Notes: generated by a model from the letters alone, not told the origin. Positions 25,525 to 39,393 are shown, numbered from the stretch's first letter. The stretch: DNA of 64,000 bases from Rotaria sp. Silwood1 (GCA_905250075.1 CAJNOP010000277.1:172504-236503), one strand, 5' to 3'. A program made the numbers and translations.

Positions 25525-26496
25525 TGTAAGGGAAGTTAGCAGCCGATTCGAGTTTTTCGCAAAACAATACATCCCATTAAGTGAGCCACACCAGAGATGC
25601 AGTGAGCCAAGTGCAGCTCGACGAGCTCTATCGAATGGTATAAGTTTCACCTTCAGAAGAATAAAATTTTGGGAATTAGGACCGGTGGAAGATCTGTAGG
25701 AAGGCTTTGGACTCGGATTTTCTCTGACGATTCATTCCACGAACTGAGCCACTTTTAGAACTTATCTCATTAGATGCAGCTCAACGAGCTCTATTGATTG
25801 GTATGTGTTTCACTTCGATAAGAATAAAATTATATTCAGCAGGACCCTTACTCACAACATTACCACCAACGAAAATTATAATGAAACATATCATTCGAGA
25901 CGGCTTCGGACACAGCAATGATTCCGCTTTGGTCGATCAGTAGTTCAAATTGTCCAGCAAATTGTTCAATGAAAGAAAAAAACAAAAAGAGTAGATATCT
26001 TGATTTTATGAGTATTCTTGTGTATGAACATATACAATAACTATATTCAAACGTACATCATTTGATAGAGCTTCTCACGTTGCATCGATTTAACTGTGTT
26101 TCATTAGTGGATCAAATGCCGGAATGAATCGTCGATGGCAGCACCATGAGAATCGCGCTGAATATTTTTCGAAAATCCTAATGGCCCAAATTTAATTTTT
26201 TTTTCGAGCGAAACCTATGCCAATCGATAGAGCTCCTCAAGCTGTATCGAATGAGCTAAGATTCAGATGTGACTCAGTCTGCGAAGCGAATCGTCAGAGG
26301 AAATCCGGGCCTAAAGCCTTGCTGGAGATCTTCCAGAGGTCCTGCTGACTTGAATTTTATTCTTATCAAAGTGAAACATATACCATTCGATAGAGCTCGT
26401 CGAGCTGCATCTGATTCACTGCATCTCTGCTGTGGCTCACTCAATGGGGCGAATCGTTTTGCGAAAAACTAGAATAGGCTGCTAACTCCCCTTACA
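25525..26496. mobile_element. TIR element with repeated internal modules
   Basis: Ends TGTAAGGGAAGTTAGCAGCC and the complement of TGTAAGGGGAGTTAGCAGCC; the inverted repeat extends about 190 bp inward. Near each end and internally lies a module containing GCAGCTCGACGAGCTCTATC followed by GAATGGTAT and a TTTCAC block, seen near 25613, 25782, 26220 and 26370 in differing orientation and degrees of decay. No coding sequence. Non-autonomous element inserted in the same satellite array; flanking AT on both sides suggests a 2-bp duplication. Confidence 0.78.
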
Positions 26497-26850
26497 TATA
26501 TTTTCTGTCTTACCAGCATCGAGAAATAAGAAATAAAAATTAATGTTTCTCTCTTATGAACATGGAAAAGTAAGGAATAAAACTAACGGTTATCTATATT
26601 ATCAATATAGAAAATAAGAATTTAAAATGGGATTTTCTATATAACCAGCATCGAAAATGAAAAATTAAACTTAAGATTTTCTATAATATTAATATAGAAA
26701 AGTTAGAAATAAAATCAAACCATTTTCTATACTATTGCTATAGAAAAATAAAAAGTAAAAACGCTATTTTCTATGTTAAATACATAAAAAATAAAGAACT
26801 AAAATTAAAATTTTCTATATTGTTCATATAGAAAAATAAGAAAGATAATT
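26497..26850. repeat. 44-bp palindromic satellite, segment 3
   Basis: The longest segment: TTTTCTAT starts at 26633, 26677, 26723, 26767 and 26811, i.e. steps of 44-46 bp, each followed after a short spacer by TATAGAAAA or a variant. Confidence 0.8.
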
Positions 26851-27754
26851 GCGTGCACAACTCGATCGTGTTTTTTAACTGCTGTTGCTTATATTAAAAT
26901 TACTTGAATCAACAATTCTCCAATAAATATAAGAACAGGGAACTCCATACACGATCAGATAAGGACAAGCAAGTTATCTTCAGTATGTACTGGTGTATGT
27001 TTCTTTTTGTATGAATCTTTTATGATCTGCTGAGACCTGGTAGGAAGCATTGAGTCTGCCCCTATAAGTTTCTTAATCTTTGAATCTTGTAAGATGTTTT
27101 GGTGACATCTCACAGTTAGAATCTGACGAAATCTTTCAAAAAACGAACACATGAGATTTTATCCGATATTGTAACAAGATCTTAGGAAAAATCTTATAAG
27201 GGTAAGATCTTATTGCCTCTTGCACGATCTGACATCTGGTTTTTTTGACTTTAGTACAACTCTTTCCACGTTGAGAAAATCGATAATAAGATTAATCACA
27301 GATTGAGGTGTAATTATTGTATTAACCTATACCTACGCCCTTATCAATTTATTTTTTTTAATGTTGACTCGAGCATTAGTGTAGTATATTATACATTAGA
27401 TTAAATCTAAAACTAATATTTCTATCATATAATTAAATTGCTATTTGATGAATTTTATTTTTTACTTTTAGATTAAATAAATTTTTGTTATGATTTTTTA
27501 GATTATTAAACAGGATGAATGAAATAGTTAAGTATTAATTTAATTAAATGGAGGTGCCCAATTTGACTGCAGATCCAAATTCGTTTTTTTCATGTAGCTG
27601 TGATGATTTATCGAAACAATACGACGATATATCATCGAAGCTGTATGAGAAAAAAAATATTGGGGCTCCAGTGAGCCTGGACATCCCACCGCTTAGTTTT
27701 CCTATCTTTAGAGAAAGGGAGGGCGCGAGGAAGGGAGGAGGCAGAAAAAGCTTG
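26851..27754. other. No gene seen; repeat-like
   Basis: Moderate GC. Contains scattered TAAGATCTTA-like inverted motifs (27170-27230) and short open frames (26955-27152 minus, 27548-27760 plus) that match no family I know. Likely old transposon sequence. Confidence 0.35.
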
Positions 27755-27925
27755 CATTGAATACGATGACAATCGACATTGCATACGACTGTGTACGATC
27801 GTTTGCGATGATTGTATATAAGTCGTATTTCATTGTATACAACACGACGATATACGGTGGCAATTCAGGCGGCTAGTAATACGGCGAAATACGGGCGTAC
27901 ACAGTCGAATACGACTGTCGTAATG
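27755..27925. repeat. TACGAC/GTCGTA-rich cluster
   Basis: About a dozen TACGAC, GTCGTA or TATACGA motifs within 170 bp, for example GCATACGACTGTGTACGATC and CGAATACGACTGTCGTAATG. Similar in style to 22590-22800. Confidence 0.45.
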
Positions 27926-30800
27926 CTTCTCCTGGATATACTTATTTTCACTAATAACAATATAATCATATTAATGAGTAAAATTAATTACAACCCTAAG
28001 CACCATTTTCATCACATAACACCTTTTCATATAAAAAACTAAAGATTTCTTTCTGTTTTCATCTTCTTAAAAATAGTTTATAGTCAAATTATTTGAAAAT
28101 CATGTTTATTATTATCTGAAACTTAACTTGACTCTGCAATTCCCAATCGAGCTTTTCCTCAAACTACTTTGGACATCGCCGTTTTATTTATATATATATT
28201 AAGCAGGTTGTAGAAGTCTTATTTGAATAGCATGATTACAATGACGGCATTAACATATGTCATCTTATAGAAAACACATTTGTCAACTTCAGACAAGAAA
28301 GAAATTCAGAGTTTGATTAAGACTAACACTATGATAAATAGAGTTTGAACAGAATAAATTGTTAATCTGAACAGTTACTTTAAATAAATGAGGTATTATT
28401 ATAAATATCTTTTGAAATAAATGAATATGAACACAAGAAATGTTCGATTGGTTTTTATTGTTCAACTTAGTTCATGTCAGGGTAGTAATGTTCAAAGTAA
28501 AACTAGATGTTTGTTTTATTCTTCGTTTGAATCTTTTTTAACCAGCTTTTTCATGCATTATTGTAAAGAGTGTCTCATAATAACATAGGGCTAATTGTCA
28601 ATCACAATTTTCATGTAGAAGTGTGAAATTTTTCCAAGTTACAGTTCTCTGACTTACACAAGTACTAAAATTCATGGCCAAGATCGACATACATGATTCT
28701 TCGTATCTGATTTTCGTAATATGTTTATCTCTTTATTTGTGATATTTATAAATAACGAATAATAAGAAACTTTACAAGACAACTCTTTTTTTTTTTTGAA
28801 AAAATATAAATTATCATGAAATTCAATACCTGTAGGCATGCTCTCTGGTGTTTTCTATGATCGAATGCAATTGATCAAGTATTTCAACCATCATTTTCGA
28901 ATATTTTGCTTTCAAAATTTTCCCTTCATTATTTAGCAATTCAATTTTTTAATTGTACTAATGTAGCAAATAGATTTTCATGAATGTTTTCTCCGAAGAC
29001 ACATTGCATATTTTCAAATCTTTTCACACATAAAATCAAACAACGCTATCTACTGATTCTATTATGTTTATAAAACAATGATGCTACGTACCATGCGACA
29101 AAAATACTTCATGTTCTTTGTAGACGTTTTAAATTTAATATCAAAACATCAAACATCTGTTTTGCATTCGTAATTGATGAACATTTAGTATAATATTTGT
29201 CATTAAATCAGAAAGATTTTAGATATCAATGCATGCTTTATAAAATACGCTATCCGCTATGTCATGATCAGATAAGGAATAAAAATATCATAAAATTCTA
29301 TTATGAAAATTGAGGCATTTGAGTACTAGTTCAAGTGAAGAGAGCTGAAACTTTCGAAAATTAAAGATCTTGGTTTGATATATCTATTTGATAAAAATTC
29401 CATCCTTCTATGTCAAGGACAAGTATGAAAGATATCATTAGCCATTTCTTCTCAATTATTATAGGATATTCTTTATTAATTTTGTAACAGAATCTTTTCT
29501 TTTTAGACCACACGATGATAATTTGTTTTGTTTCAATAATTTTAATTTGTCGTAAACACTTCGTATTTAATGCTGCTCTAAACCATCAAAAGAAAAATTT
29601 AGTTTTTCAACTTATATTGTGCAATGCCTATTTGTTTTATTATTGATATTGTTAGTTGTTTTTCTTAATAAAATCTCTTTCTTCACTAATATACAATATC
29701 TGTTTGAAACGAAACAGAGAGACAACGAGCGATGCATAGCCTTGGACTACATGAGTAGTGATTATTTTTATTAATTCGTTTTGATTGTGATGATGAGGAA
29801 TGAATCCATAGTATCTTTGCGAGAGGCAACGTAGACACGTCTGTAAAACATTGTCTGTACAATATTACATAACAGCGATGTGTCATTGAATAAGACATTT
29901 ATTCGTGCATATTAAGTTTATGAGGAAAAAAAATGTCATTTTATCTAAAATGCATTGCTGATGGCTGAGACATTAAAAATTATCTGTATAAAATATTAAA
30001 TTTATTAGAACTACATTGTATGTTTTGATTTATCATTGAGATAGTATGCCATAAAAGAATTATATCTTTATATAAATAAATGCTCATTTATATTTTAAAT
30101 AATGAATTACATAAAAATCGACTTTATTCAGTGTAGCTTTCGCAAAGTTGACAAATCAAATCAATAATATTAAAGAATTGTGCAATGACTATGTATTATA
30201 GTAATGATATACATTTCTTTTTCTGGTGAACTTGACATTGGTGGTACAACGTATAGACTGAGCAAAACTTGAAAATCACTCAAATTTAGCACTATCAAAC
30301 ACAGCACCACTCAAATAATGAATCTGAGACTTGGTTGCACTCAAGTTTTGTTTTGTTTCATAAGGCGAAGATGGAAACCTCTAATACAGAGTTATTTATA
30401 TGTTGTGATCAAAAGACTACAAAATTCAGATAACAGTAAACTGAATAACTATGTTGTCATGGTTCGTAGCCACATCTTTTATCTTACTTACATAAAGTAA
30501 TATATAAATCAAACGAATAGTAGAATAATGCGATCGGCAGGCACCAAAACTAACTATATCGAGGGTATGTCTCCTCTTTTGTCATATAACCATTCTCTTT
30601 ATTTTATGGAATGAAGTACAGCCATACTAGGGTATGAGTGCGAGTATGGATCTGCCTGTAGATGTTGGTATGAGTGGGTGAGTAGCCCTGTGTCTGGTCT
30701 TCATCTAAGCCAACATTCACACCCAATATCATATTTATGAAGAATGTCAGTTGGCTTACTGGTTAAATAAAAAGGAAAGTTGTCTTTTCACTGTTGAATT
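27926..30800. other. Intergenic, no gene seen
   Basis: AT-rich, with short unrelated open frames only. Near 30630-30680 the sequence is G/T-rich on the plus strand (GGTATGAGTGGGTGAG) and vaguely telomere-like, but too degenerate to call. Confidence 0.4.
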
Positions 30801-30988
30801 GGAATATTTACGTAAATGAAGTTAGTCCCTGATACGAGTAATTCCAGGACCGTTTCTCTTAGCATGTGTTTCAGGTCCTTTTATCTGGGTTCCAAGTAGA
30901 ATGCTACATGCTCTTTCTATTAAAACCCAGAAAAAGACCTGAAACACATACTGGGAGAATCACTCTGGGATTACTCCGTAAATTTCCT
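30801..30988. mobile_element. Foldback MITE
   Basis: The arms GAGTAATTCC...ATGTGTTTCAGGTCC and their complement GGACCTGAAACACAT-like at 30930-30980 are about 60 bp long, extended outward by GGAATATTTACG and its complement. The centre is about 30905. No coding sequence. Confidence 0.7.
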
Positions 30989-31599
30989 ATTGCCTATGGT
31001 GAAAAACTAGTATTATGCAATGTGTAAAGCAATAGCATGAGACATTATAAATCGGATTGCATCATTCGATAGAGCATATCGAAATCAACTTGAAATACAA
31101 ATAAGAGAACGTGGAGCACATCCTAAGTCAATCGGTGCTAGAATTGTTCGAATCAGGTACTAACTTCACCTACATGGATATATTTGAAATTGATCAATCA
31201 AAGAAAATCATTACTATTAGTGGTTCTGCAATATGTAAAGGGGTCTTCTTTACTTAAATCTAACTCTTATGTTTGACACTATTGTTTGAACGCGTTATAA
31301 CTGAGTTGTTATGCAGACAAAAAAAACCAAGAATTTTCCTACACCTGTGAATATTGTTTCTTTTGGTGTTTCACATCAGCAAAGTTTCTTTTCTATTTCA
31401 CACATTTCAGCTAAATTAATATTACGATTCGTACCTAATTTAACCATGCAACAAATAAGATGAAGAGACCCTTATACATGTTCATATTACCTAAATGAAC
31501 TTGATATAGTACAAGTTTAAATGTCTATTATGAAGGAGAATGTATCGCATAGTTATATGATGACTGCAAAGACATAGAAAAAAAAGAATCCGATATACG

Positions 31600-31776
31600 A
31601 GATGTATTGCAATTAGATATTAGCACCGAATAGGACAAACACGTTATCCTGTATCTACTTCTGGTAGAAAGATGATTCTCGGAAATCGATTTGGTTATTC
31701 AAGACAGAAGAACTAATCTCAATTCTGAACAGCTAGATAATATTTTTGTTAATGCGGTCAACGTATTACGATAATA
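31600..31776 (+). pseudogene. hAT transposase C-terminal remnant
   Basis: One frame near the end reads EIDLVIQDRRTNLNSEQLDN followed by IFVNAVNVLR and a stop, which matches the C-terminal dimerisation region of hAT transposases (the ..RRTNLNSE.. and D.I.F pattern). Upstream, only pieces in shifting frames remain (around 31640-31680), so the gene is dead. Earlier sequence (31040-31150) contains an open run of about 35 codons that may belong to the same element, but I cannot assign it. Confidence 0.6.
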
Positions 31777-34700
31777 AAATGCTTTTATAAAGCATCTTTT
31801 TTTTTTGTTGGTGTGTATATGTGTCAGACAAAATTGAGATTTAGGCAAATTTAAAAAACTGAAAAAATAAAAATAAAGAACTGATCTGATACATCTATAT
31901 TATGTTCTATTCAATTTTAATTCAAGGTTAGTTAAACGTAGGAAGTTGTAGAGTTCACCACTATTTTCTCTCAAAGTTTAATTTGTCTTAACAAGCTTCG
32001 ATCCAAAAACAAGAAAAGTCTTTGAGCATGTGCTTTTTGAGTAGTATTTTCTATCGCTGTTTATGTGTCTTCGAATTTAACATGATTTATAGATGATATG
32101 TGTAGTATAAATGTACGATGCTATTTAGTTTTTTCAAGTTATTTTTCAATCCAAAAAAGAGATAGATGTTTTAGTTAGTATCCACTATAAAGTAAGATGG
32201 TGATGGTAAAATCCTACAGGCCCATAATTTTTTTATATTTATTTCCTGCGACAAACGTGCTGTTAACATAGTAAATCAAGATGAATGAGAAATACAGATA
32301 GTTTTATTTCGTTTTGCTTGATAACGAAACTATTTATTTTAGTTTGATAGATCTCACAACTGATATAATTCTAACATATATATTGTTGCACGTCGTTTAT
32401 AACAATCTTAAATAATCTATAATAAACCTCAAGTTTATCGAAAATATTTATCAGCTGTCGATAGCATAATAAATGTTCGAACTTTATCTAGAATCAACAG
32501 TTTACCTATTTGTGATGTTTAGAAAAGTAGAAAGAAAAAACGATCTCCTTTAAGTAAAAAAATGACGTCATAAACAATAAAAAAAAAACAACCACGAATT
32601 GGCAAACAAAATAAATATTTATACCAAACGTCAATTTTTTTTAGCAAAAGTTCTGTTTCAAACACATGTCCATAGTTTTTAGATGTTTAACGATGGTATA
32701 CTTAGTCCTACTGTTAATCTTACATAATCAAAAATCAAAACGAAAACTAAATCCCATTATTTTTAGTTTTCAAAAGTAAATATAAGGAAAACATTGGTTG
32801 TATTAATGTTTACTTGAAATATATCGAAAACTGAATAATATACGTCTTTATTGTTCTATGAGATTATGCTGCTAGTTGTATTTTTGTTTATCATCTTCAA
32901 CAATTAATTTTTGCATATGTCTACAATTAACTTGATTCTTTCGTGCATAAAGATTAATCTTCATAATGTTGAAAAAATTGAAAATATTTTCTAACATCAA
33001 AAGACACATTTTTTTTATTTTGCTTTGCATTCACTTTTTTTTACATCATTAATGTATTTGGCCTTTAAAAATAGAAAAAAAAAGTCTTCGGAAAGAACAT
33101 TAGAATCAAATTATTGAGTAACTCACACCGACAATGTAACTTTTTCGGAACAACAAGAAAAGGGGAAGGAAAGCATGTTTTCTATCACATAATTAGACAA
33201 AAAAAAAGAGTGGTTTAGTCTAGAAAAAGAAGAAAAAAATGTAAACGAGTTTTGAATAGGTCACAGGAGAACGCAAGAACAAAAGAAAAATAATATTGAA
33301 AAAACTCTGAATTTATTCTGCTTCACAACAATATCTTTTTAAAGATGTACGGGGTTCAATCAAAAAGCCACTGTTATTATCCCGACAAAAAAGAAAGGAA
33401 CATATTAACTTTACAAGAAAAAAAACTTGACTATTTTCTTTTCCTCGTGTATATCTCACTTTGACTAAAACTCATAGAACATACTCAAGGTAAGTGTATC
33501 AATTGTTATATTATAAAAGGATACGAATGATCTTAGTGACTCAATTAACTTTCTATTCAAATACATAGTTAATAATACCCCGAATTCACTAATTGATAAA
33601 AAATATATATTTGATTGAAGTAGCATCAACAAGGTACTCCTTTAGATAACAAACCCAACTTACGTGTTTTTGTTTGCACGACTGTGTTACTTATAAGAAC
33701 CGGTAGTAGAGCGTATGGCGTTTGATTCCATCTATAGAAACTGACAACTAATGTATTCTACCTCAAAAGTCAAATTCTTTATTTAAAAAACATTTAAACT
33801 AATCAATAAGAAAACAGTGTCAGAATATATATTACTAGGGTAAAACTTTTTTACAATGCCATCTATAATAAAAATTCATCTCACTACTGGAGCTGATTTA
33901 GGCTTCGCAGTTATTATACGTGGCTCAAACGCATCAATATTGACATGGTTTATGGAAAAAAAAGACTCAATTCTTCCAGTTTGAATAGATTTCAAAAATA
34001 TTCATCCGTTTTGATATAATACTCTATTATATAACATGTTCAGAAAGCAACCACCAATGTAGCGCCCATTACATATACCTGCTGTAGTTATTACATAGAA
34101 AGTGTATGTGACATTGATGCCTTCCATTACTAAGCTTTTCTACATTGATAAACTAATTTTACTTTTTATGATTAATGGATCAATAGTAGTCAATGCAGCA
34201 AGTAAAAATATTTTATAAGTCGTCTAATTGTTTTTTCATAATATACCAAAGCAATTATTCATAAAATGATATGATAAGATTTAGATAAAATGAAAACTGA
34301 AAACATTTTTAAAGATTAGAGAAATGCTGAATCTTTCTTTTTTTCATATTTTGATTAAAGATATAATATGAGATTTTAATTAAAGAAAAAATGTACTTAT
34401 TAGAATTGTTTTATTTAATTTAGGGAATAGAATTTATCTGTTTAGTAATAATCAACGTAAATTTATGTATGACAAATAAAATTTGTTGATATAAACTTAG
34501 AGATTATGCATTAAGAACATTACAGTAAACAGCGAGAAATTTCAAACATTTCTCGATATTCAGACACTTACTATGAATATTCTAAATGAATCATCTGAAT
34601 ACGAATACCGTGATAAATCGAATGTCATATTTTGTTTTTCTTCTATTCGATTTATTAAAATAAAATGTATTTAAAAATTATAATGGATGTTAGAGTCTGT

Positions 34701-35695
34701 TGGACTAGTTTCTAACTCAGACCTGGTTGGCTCTAAGTTTGAATTTTTTCTGTTAACCGAGTCCGGAAATTTTGGATCCAATGGTCTTTACTAGACATCC
34801 GGGAGAAGTTGAAAGGCTATTGATGAAACTACAGCAGAAGGCTCAAAAACAAATGATTTTTACCTAAACATCTGTTATGAACGACTCCTTATCGTAAATA
34901 AAACCTTGCACATAGGATTTCAAGTTGGTTCTCATATTTTTCATGGGCATGAAAATCCATTGGATAAAGCGATTACCATTTTATGTATATTGTTTACTTT
35001 GTAAACTGATATTCGTAATTCAAGTAGAAAAGGCTTGAAGCAGTTGCTATGAAGGACCGATTAGTTGATATATTTTATGATCAGATTTTTTACTCTTTTA
35101 TTTTGAATAAAATTATCAACAGTTTATCATGCAAAATTTCGAAAATGAAAATGCTAGAACTCGATCAATAGTATAGTGATAGAAATTCGTTTTGTGAATT
35201 AACTTTGAATAATATTCTTTATAATTACATATATACTTCACACTATACGAAAACTATCGGTAATATATTCGGCTTAATGGGCACTATACATACAGGTGAC
35301 ATTTGTCGGTAGTAAAAAAAAATCGTCGGTATACCGATAGTTGTTCGTCGATCGGTAATCTATTGCCAGTCTATCCGGAAGAAATTACAAACAAACGTGT
35401 TACATAGGCGAGCAGCCAAAAAATAACATAGTATTAAAAAAAAAGATTTATGCTTTTTTTTTTGGTCTTTTATTTCCAGCGAATATCTGAATTTCTAATA
35501 ATGCTCGAAAGATTCAAAATATAAATTCTTTGCTTTCTTAATTTTCATAGATCATTGACTTTAACATACTTTCTTCAATAATATATTCTTTATATAATTC
35601 ATCTCTTATTTTTCGTTTCTCTTTTTAAATTGTATAAGAGAACTAATATTGGCAATATATAAATATATATTAAATTGTTATTACTTGTCATAAAA
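31777..35695. other. 3.9-kb intergenic region, no gene seen
   Basis: AT-rich. A cluster of TCGGTA/TACCGA motifs at 35250-35370 may be a small decayed repeat. The short frame at 33856-33987 has no recognisable family. No RNA gene found. Confidence 0.4.
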
Positions 35696-38600
35696 ATGTT
35701 ACGATTTTTCTTTCGTTATCGATCAAATAAGTCGAATTATATACTTAGTGTATTCTTATTTTCATTTGCTGTATTCATTTATATATTTTCTTATCAAAAT
35801 TCTTCACAAAATAAAATTAATATATCAAACGATATTCCTCCATTTTCAAATGTATCATCAAATATTCGTACACATGATTTTCATGTTTATCCAGAATCTC
35901 GTTCATTTATTGAATATGAACGTATACAAATTGATAATATTGCTCGATCAATGTTTTTTTCAAATAAAAATAATAACGATGATGAACAAAAAAATGATTA
36001 TACACAACCAATTGAATATTCTGAATCGAAATTTCGCTCTGCATCCGTCCCAATTATATGGCTTAATAAACATGGTGATGTTCGTTGGAATCAGGCAGCA
36101 CAATATGAAACATTAAATTATTTATTAGAAAAACAATTTCCCAAAGATGATATAAAAACTTGTTTAACTCGACAATTATTTGTTTTAGAACAATGGCCAA
36201 TGGGTTTTTTTAGTCGTCATCATTGTTTAATTGAACATTTTGGACAAACTTTATATTCACCATCAATGACTTTATTATTACCTAGACGTCTTATTGTATC
36301 AAATGCAGCAGTAGAAGATTTTCAAAATGAAGGTATACTTCGTTATTATCAATCAATATCATTATGTTCATCGTATTTAAATCATCCAATATTAAAACCT
36401 CTTCATAATCATATACAATCTATTGGATATGGTTCATCTAATACAAAAATTATTAATAATATTAATCAATTACTTGAACGTGATGAATCAACAATTAAAT
36501 ATAAATATAGTAGAGAAATTTGGAAATTTGGTTATGATCATGTACCACATAGACGATGGTTATTTGATCGAAAAAGAGAAGAAATTAAAAAAATTATTAA
36601 TTATCATTCACCTATTGCATTACTTATTAATCATGCAAATGAACATATTTATTATTTTAATGATTCTTCATTAGATTTAAATAAATGGGTACCAAGAAAT
36701 TCACCACAAGCACTACCGAAAGATGTTCTAGTTGGTTAGTGTTGAAATTTCTTTTTTTGTAAGAAAAAAGCAACGTCTGAACTACGATTAAGGATATATG
36801 TGTTTTCATTTGCTTTTGACATGAGTTTGTATGAAAAAACCTGCATGTTTTTCCAATGATCTACACTTTGTGAAAAAAGAGTCAATTTTTAGCTCCTTTT
36901 AAATTTCAAAACTGTTTGCTTCAGATTCGCTATGTGAAAAAAAAACAGCTTCGAAATTTGAAGAAAAGGAAAAAAAACTAACTATTTGTCGATTATCGAA
37001 AATTGACCTTTTTCAGAATAAGTAGATGTTTGCAAAAAAAACATATTCTGAATCAGTTCATCACGTCCTATCTAATCATACAGTAAAAATAAAAGGAGAA
37101 ATTTTGCTTTTATTTTACATTTCTGGCATCATGCCAGACATGATTTTCCAGAATGAATCTGACCAGGAGAAAAATCTCAAAACCAAACAGCTTGAAAAAA
37201 GTTTGAGTTATATAAAAGGATCAAAGTGGAACAAAAATACACTTAAATATAGAATATTAAAAACTCTATCGATAACAGTTTTGACAACATTTTCTAGATC
37301 TTTCTTTGACTCTTAGCCACACTAACTTCAGAAATTATACATGAGCTAAATTTCTTTTGCGTTATTGATTCGAAATAATTCAGATTATAGAAATTTAACC
37401 AGAGGATATAATTCAAAAAACATCTTTTTTACTGTTATAAAATGGTCAGGTAGAAAGAATCATTAACTTATTTGAGTCTTTTTTTTTAATTATCTTTTGC
37501 TATAAAAAAAAAGAACAAGAGCAAATTTTACTTTTAATATACCATTGAAAAGAGCACGCTTTACGCTACAAAAATCACCATTAAATATGCTTTCTCATTT
37601 CCGTTCTCATCAGACTCGTTCTAGAAAAATATCTGTCGTACATAATTTATATTCATAAATTTCACAGAAATGACTAATCGCACTATTTAGAATATTGATA
37701 AACGTATTCCAGACAATTAAATGTCCAGAAAGTCTTTAGAATGTTCTGAAACAGTCTAAGTCTTATAAATAATGACGTTCAGCACCTTTTTTCGTTACTA
37801 AAAAATTCTGAAAAATAAATAGCATGCCAGTTGTTTTCAGTTATCATAGAAGCATAGCCAATCACTATTAACTTCTCCCCTCATTTGCTAGGGAACATAT
37901 AAACATTGGCTTCTGAACTTTCGTTTCCGTTGCTATAAAAGAGAAGTTACAAAACTTCGACTGAGAACTTACAGTCATGATTTTTTTCTTCGAAAATCAT
38001 AATACAGCTGCTATCGCTAATCACAGAAGAATTGTTTTATAATATCTCTTTTGGAATATATTTTTTCATCATCCTTTTATTTAATCGACAAGAATACACT
38101 AAGGACGGTATATCAACAATGTCTGCTACAGTACGTCAAACAAGATGAGATGTTGCTAATATGTCTGTCATGTCTGTAGGGAGAGAGTTGGCTATAAATT
38201 TCTACTTATCTACTTCAATACTCTTTTTAAATCGTGTTTTAGATGATTAATTATGAATGTTTACACAATCGTACGGATATCAAAGATGAGTATTTGAAGT
38301 TTATTGTCGAAAATCAAAGACATTATTAATGATGTTAGATTAGTATTTCTATTTAGACATGTGCTAATCTTGTTTTAGTTCTAAATCAATTTAACTAAAT
38401 ACGTAATTTTAGGATCCAATCAATTGAGTTTTTTTTTTCACATGCAAATCAATTCAAAATAGACTATTTCGGTTCAAACCTGACAAGCTTCAATAGCAAA
38501 AAAGTTAAGACACCAGTACGTTATTACTTTGTTAGTGTTACATTGTTAAAGATATTCGGAAGCATGTCAAACAATCTGTAGTTCCTATATATCCATTATC

Positions 38601-39328
38601 TTTTCTATTAAATATTCGAGATTATTGTTATTTGTTCTCGTTTTTATTTAGGTACTTCAACCAATTTAACAATACCTGATCATATCTTTAGTTCATTTCT
38701 TCGTTATATGTTTCTTTTATTCTTTTCTCAATTAGCTCCACGTATTCAAACATCAGCAAAATTATTAGCTCATCATTGGTCTGAATATTTATCTGATAAA
38801 TATAATAAACCTTATGATGAAGCTTTATCAAAAATGGCTACTTTATTCATTCGTCGTGGTGATAAAATGCCTGAAGACTCATTTTGGCAAAAACATCAAC
38901 GATGGAGAAATATATCAATGTATGTTAAAGGTATAGTTGATGAAGAAAAACGTCGTCATATAAATTACACAGCAATATTTGTTATGACTGATGATACAAC
39001 AGTAATGAAATCTATTCAAGAATATTCTCGTGTTGGTTTAACTAGTTCAACTAATGATGAACCTTATGCACGTCAACATTTACATCATCGAGAAATAATA
39101 TATAATGTTTTTGCTCCTCAATCTTGTTTTGATCCATTTATTCGTATTGGTTTTGATCAATTTCTAGTCAATGTACAATTCATTACTGATCATTCATCAC
39201 TTGTTGTTGGACATACTGATTCTAATGTTGGAAGATATTTAGAAGAAATTATTTATGTTAATCGACAGCATGAAAAAAATTTACAAACAACAACGTATGT
39301 TATTAATGCACCAGATTCTCTTGATTAA
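35696..39328 (+). CDS. GT23-like (fucosyltransferase-type) type II membrane enzyme
   Basis: Exons 35696-36734 and 38652-39328 join in frame (571 codons) across a 1.9-kb GT-AG intron. The first ATG of the coding frame is at 35696. A short cytoplasmic tail with basic residues precedes an anchor at about residues 15-36 (YILSVFLFSFAVFIYIFSY), then a stem, then a luminal domain. In exon 2, FIRRGDK, FVMTDD and a C-terminal SSLVVGHTDSNVGRYLEEI follow the order of the three sugar-nucleotide motifs of the alpha-1,6/O-fucosyltransferase superfamily (FUT8: HVRRTDK, ATDD, TFSSQVCRVAYE). I infer a Golgi fucosyltransferase-like enzyme; donor and acceptor are not readable from sequence. No SH3 domain as in FUT8 is visible. 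The intron is much longer than the norm for this window. Confidence 0.65.
36735..38651 (+). other. 1.9-kb intron of the GT23-like gene
   Basis: Donor GTTAGT and acceptor TTTATTTAG. It contains one open frame of 96 codons (37026-37316) without family resemblance. Nothing else supportable. Confidence 0.6.
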
Positions 39329-39393
39329 AATAGTTAATAAACAAAAAAATAATTGTTATGTTTTGTGATTTTTTTTTCTAATGATAATAAATA

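Noticed and set aside
26269-26472. 67-codon frame in the TIR element
   Set aside because: It is the translation of the terminal inverted repeat module; the same sequence is present inverted at the other end.
30630-30690. GT-rich tract as interstitial telomere repeat
   Set aside because: Too degenerate; no hexamer periodicity beyond one or two units.
35675-35695. Upstream extension of the GT23-like frame
   Set aside because: It begins with TTG; the ATG at 35696 gives a normal short cytoplasmic tail before the anchor.
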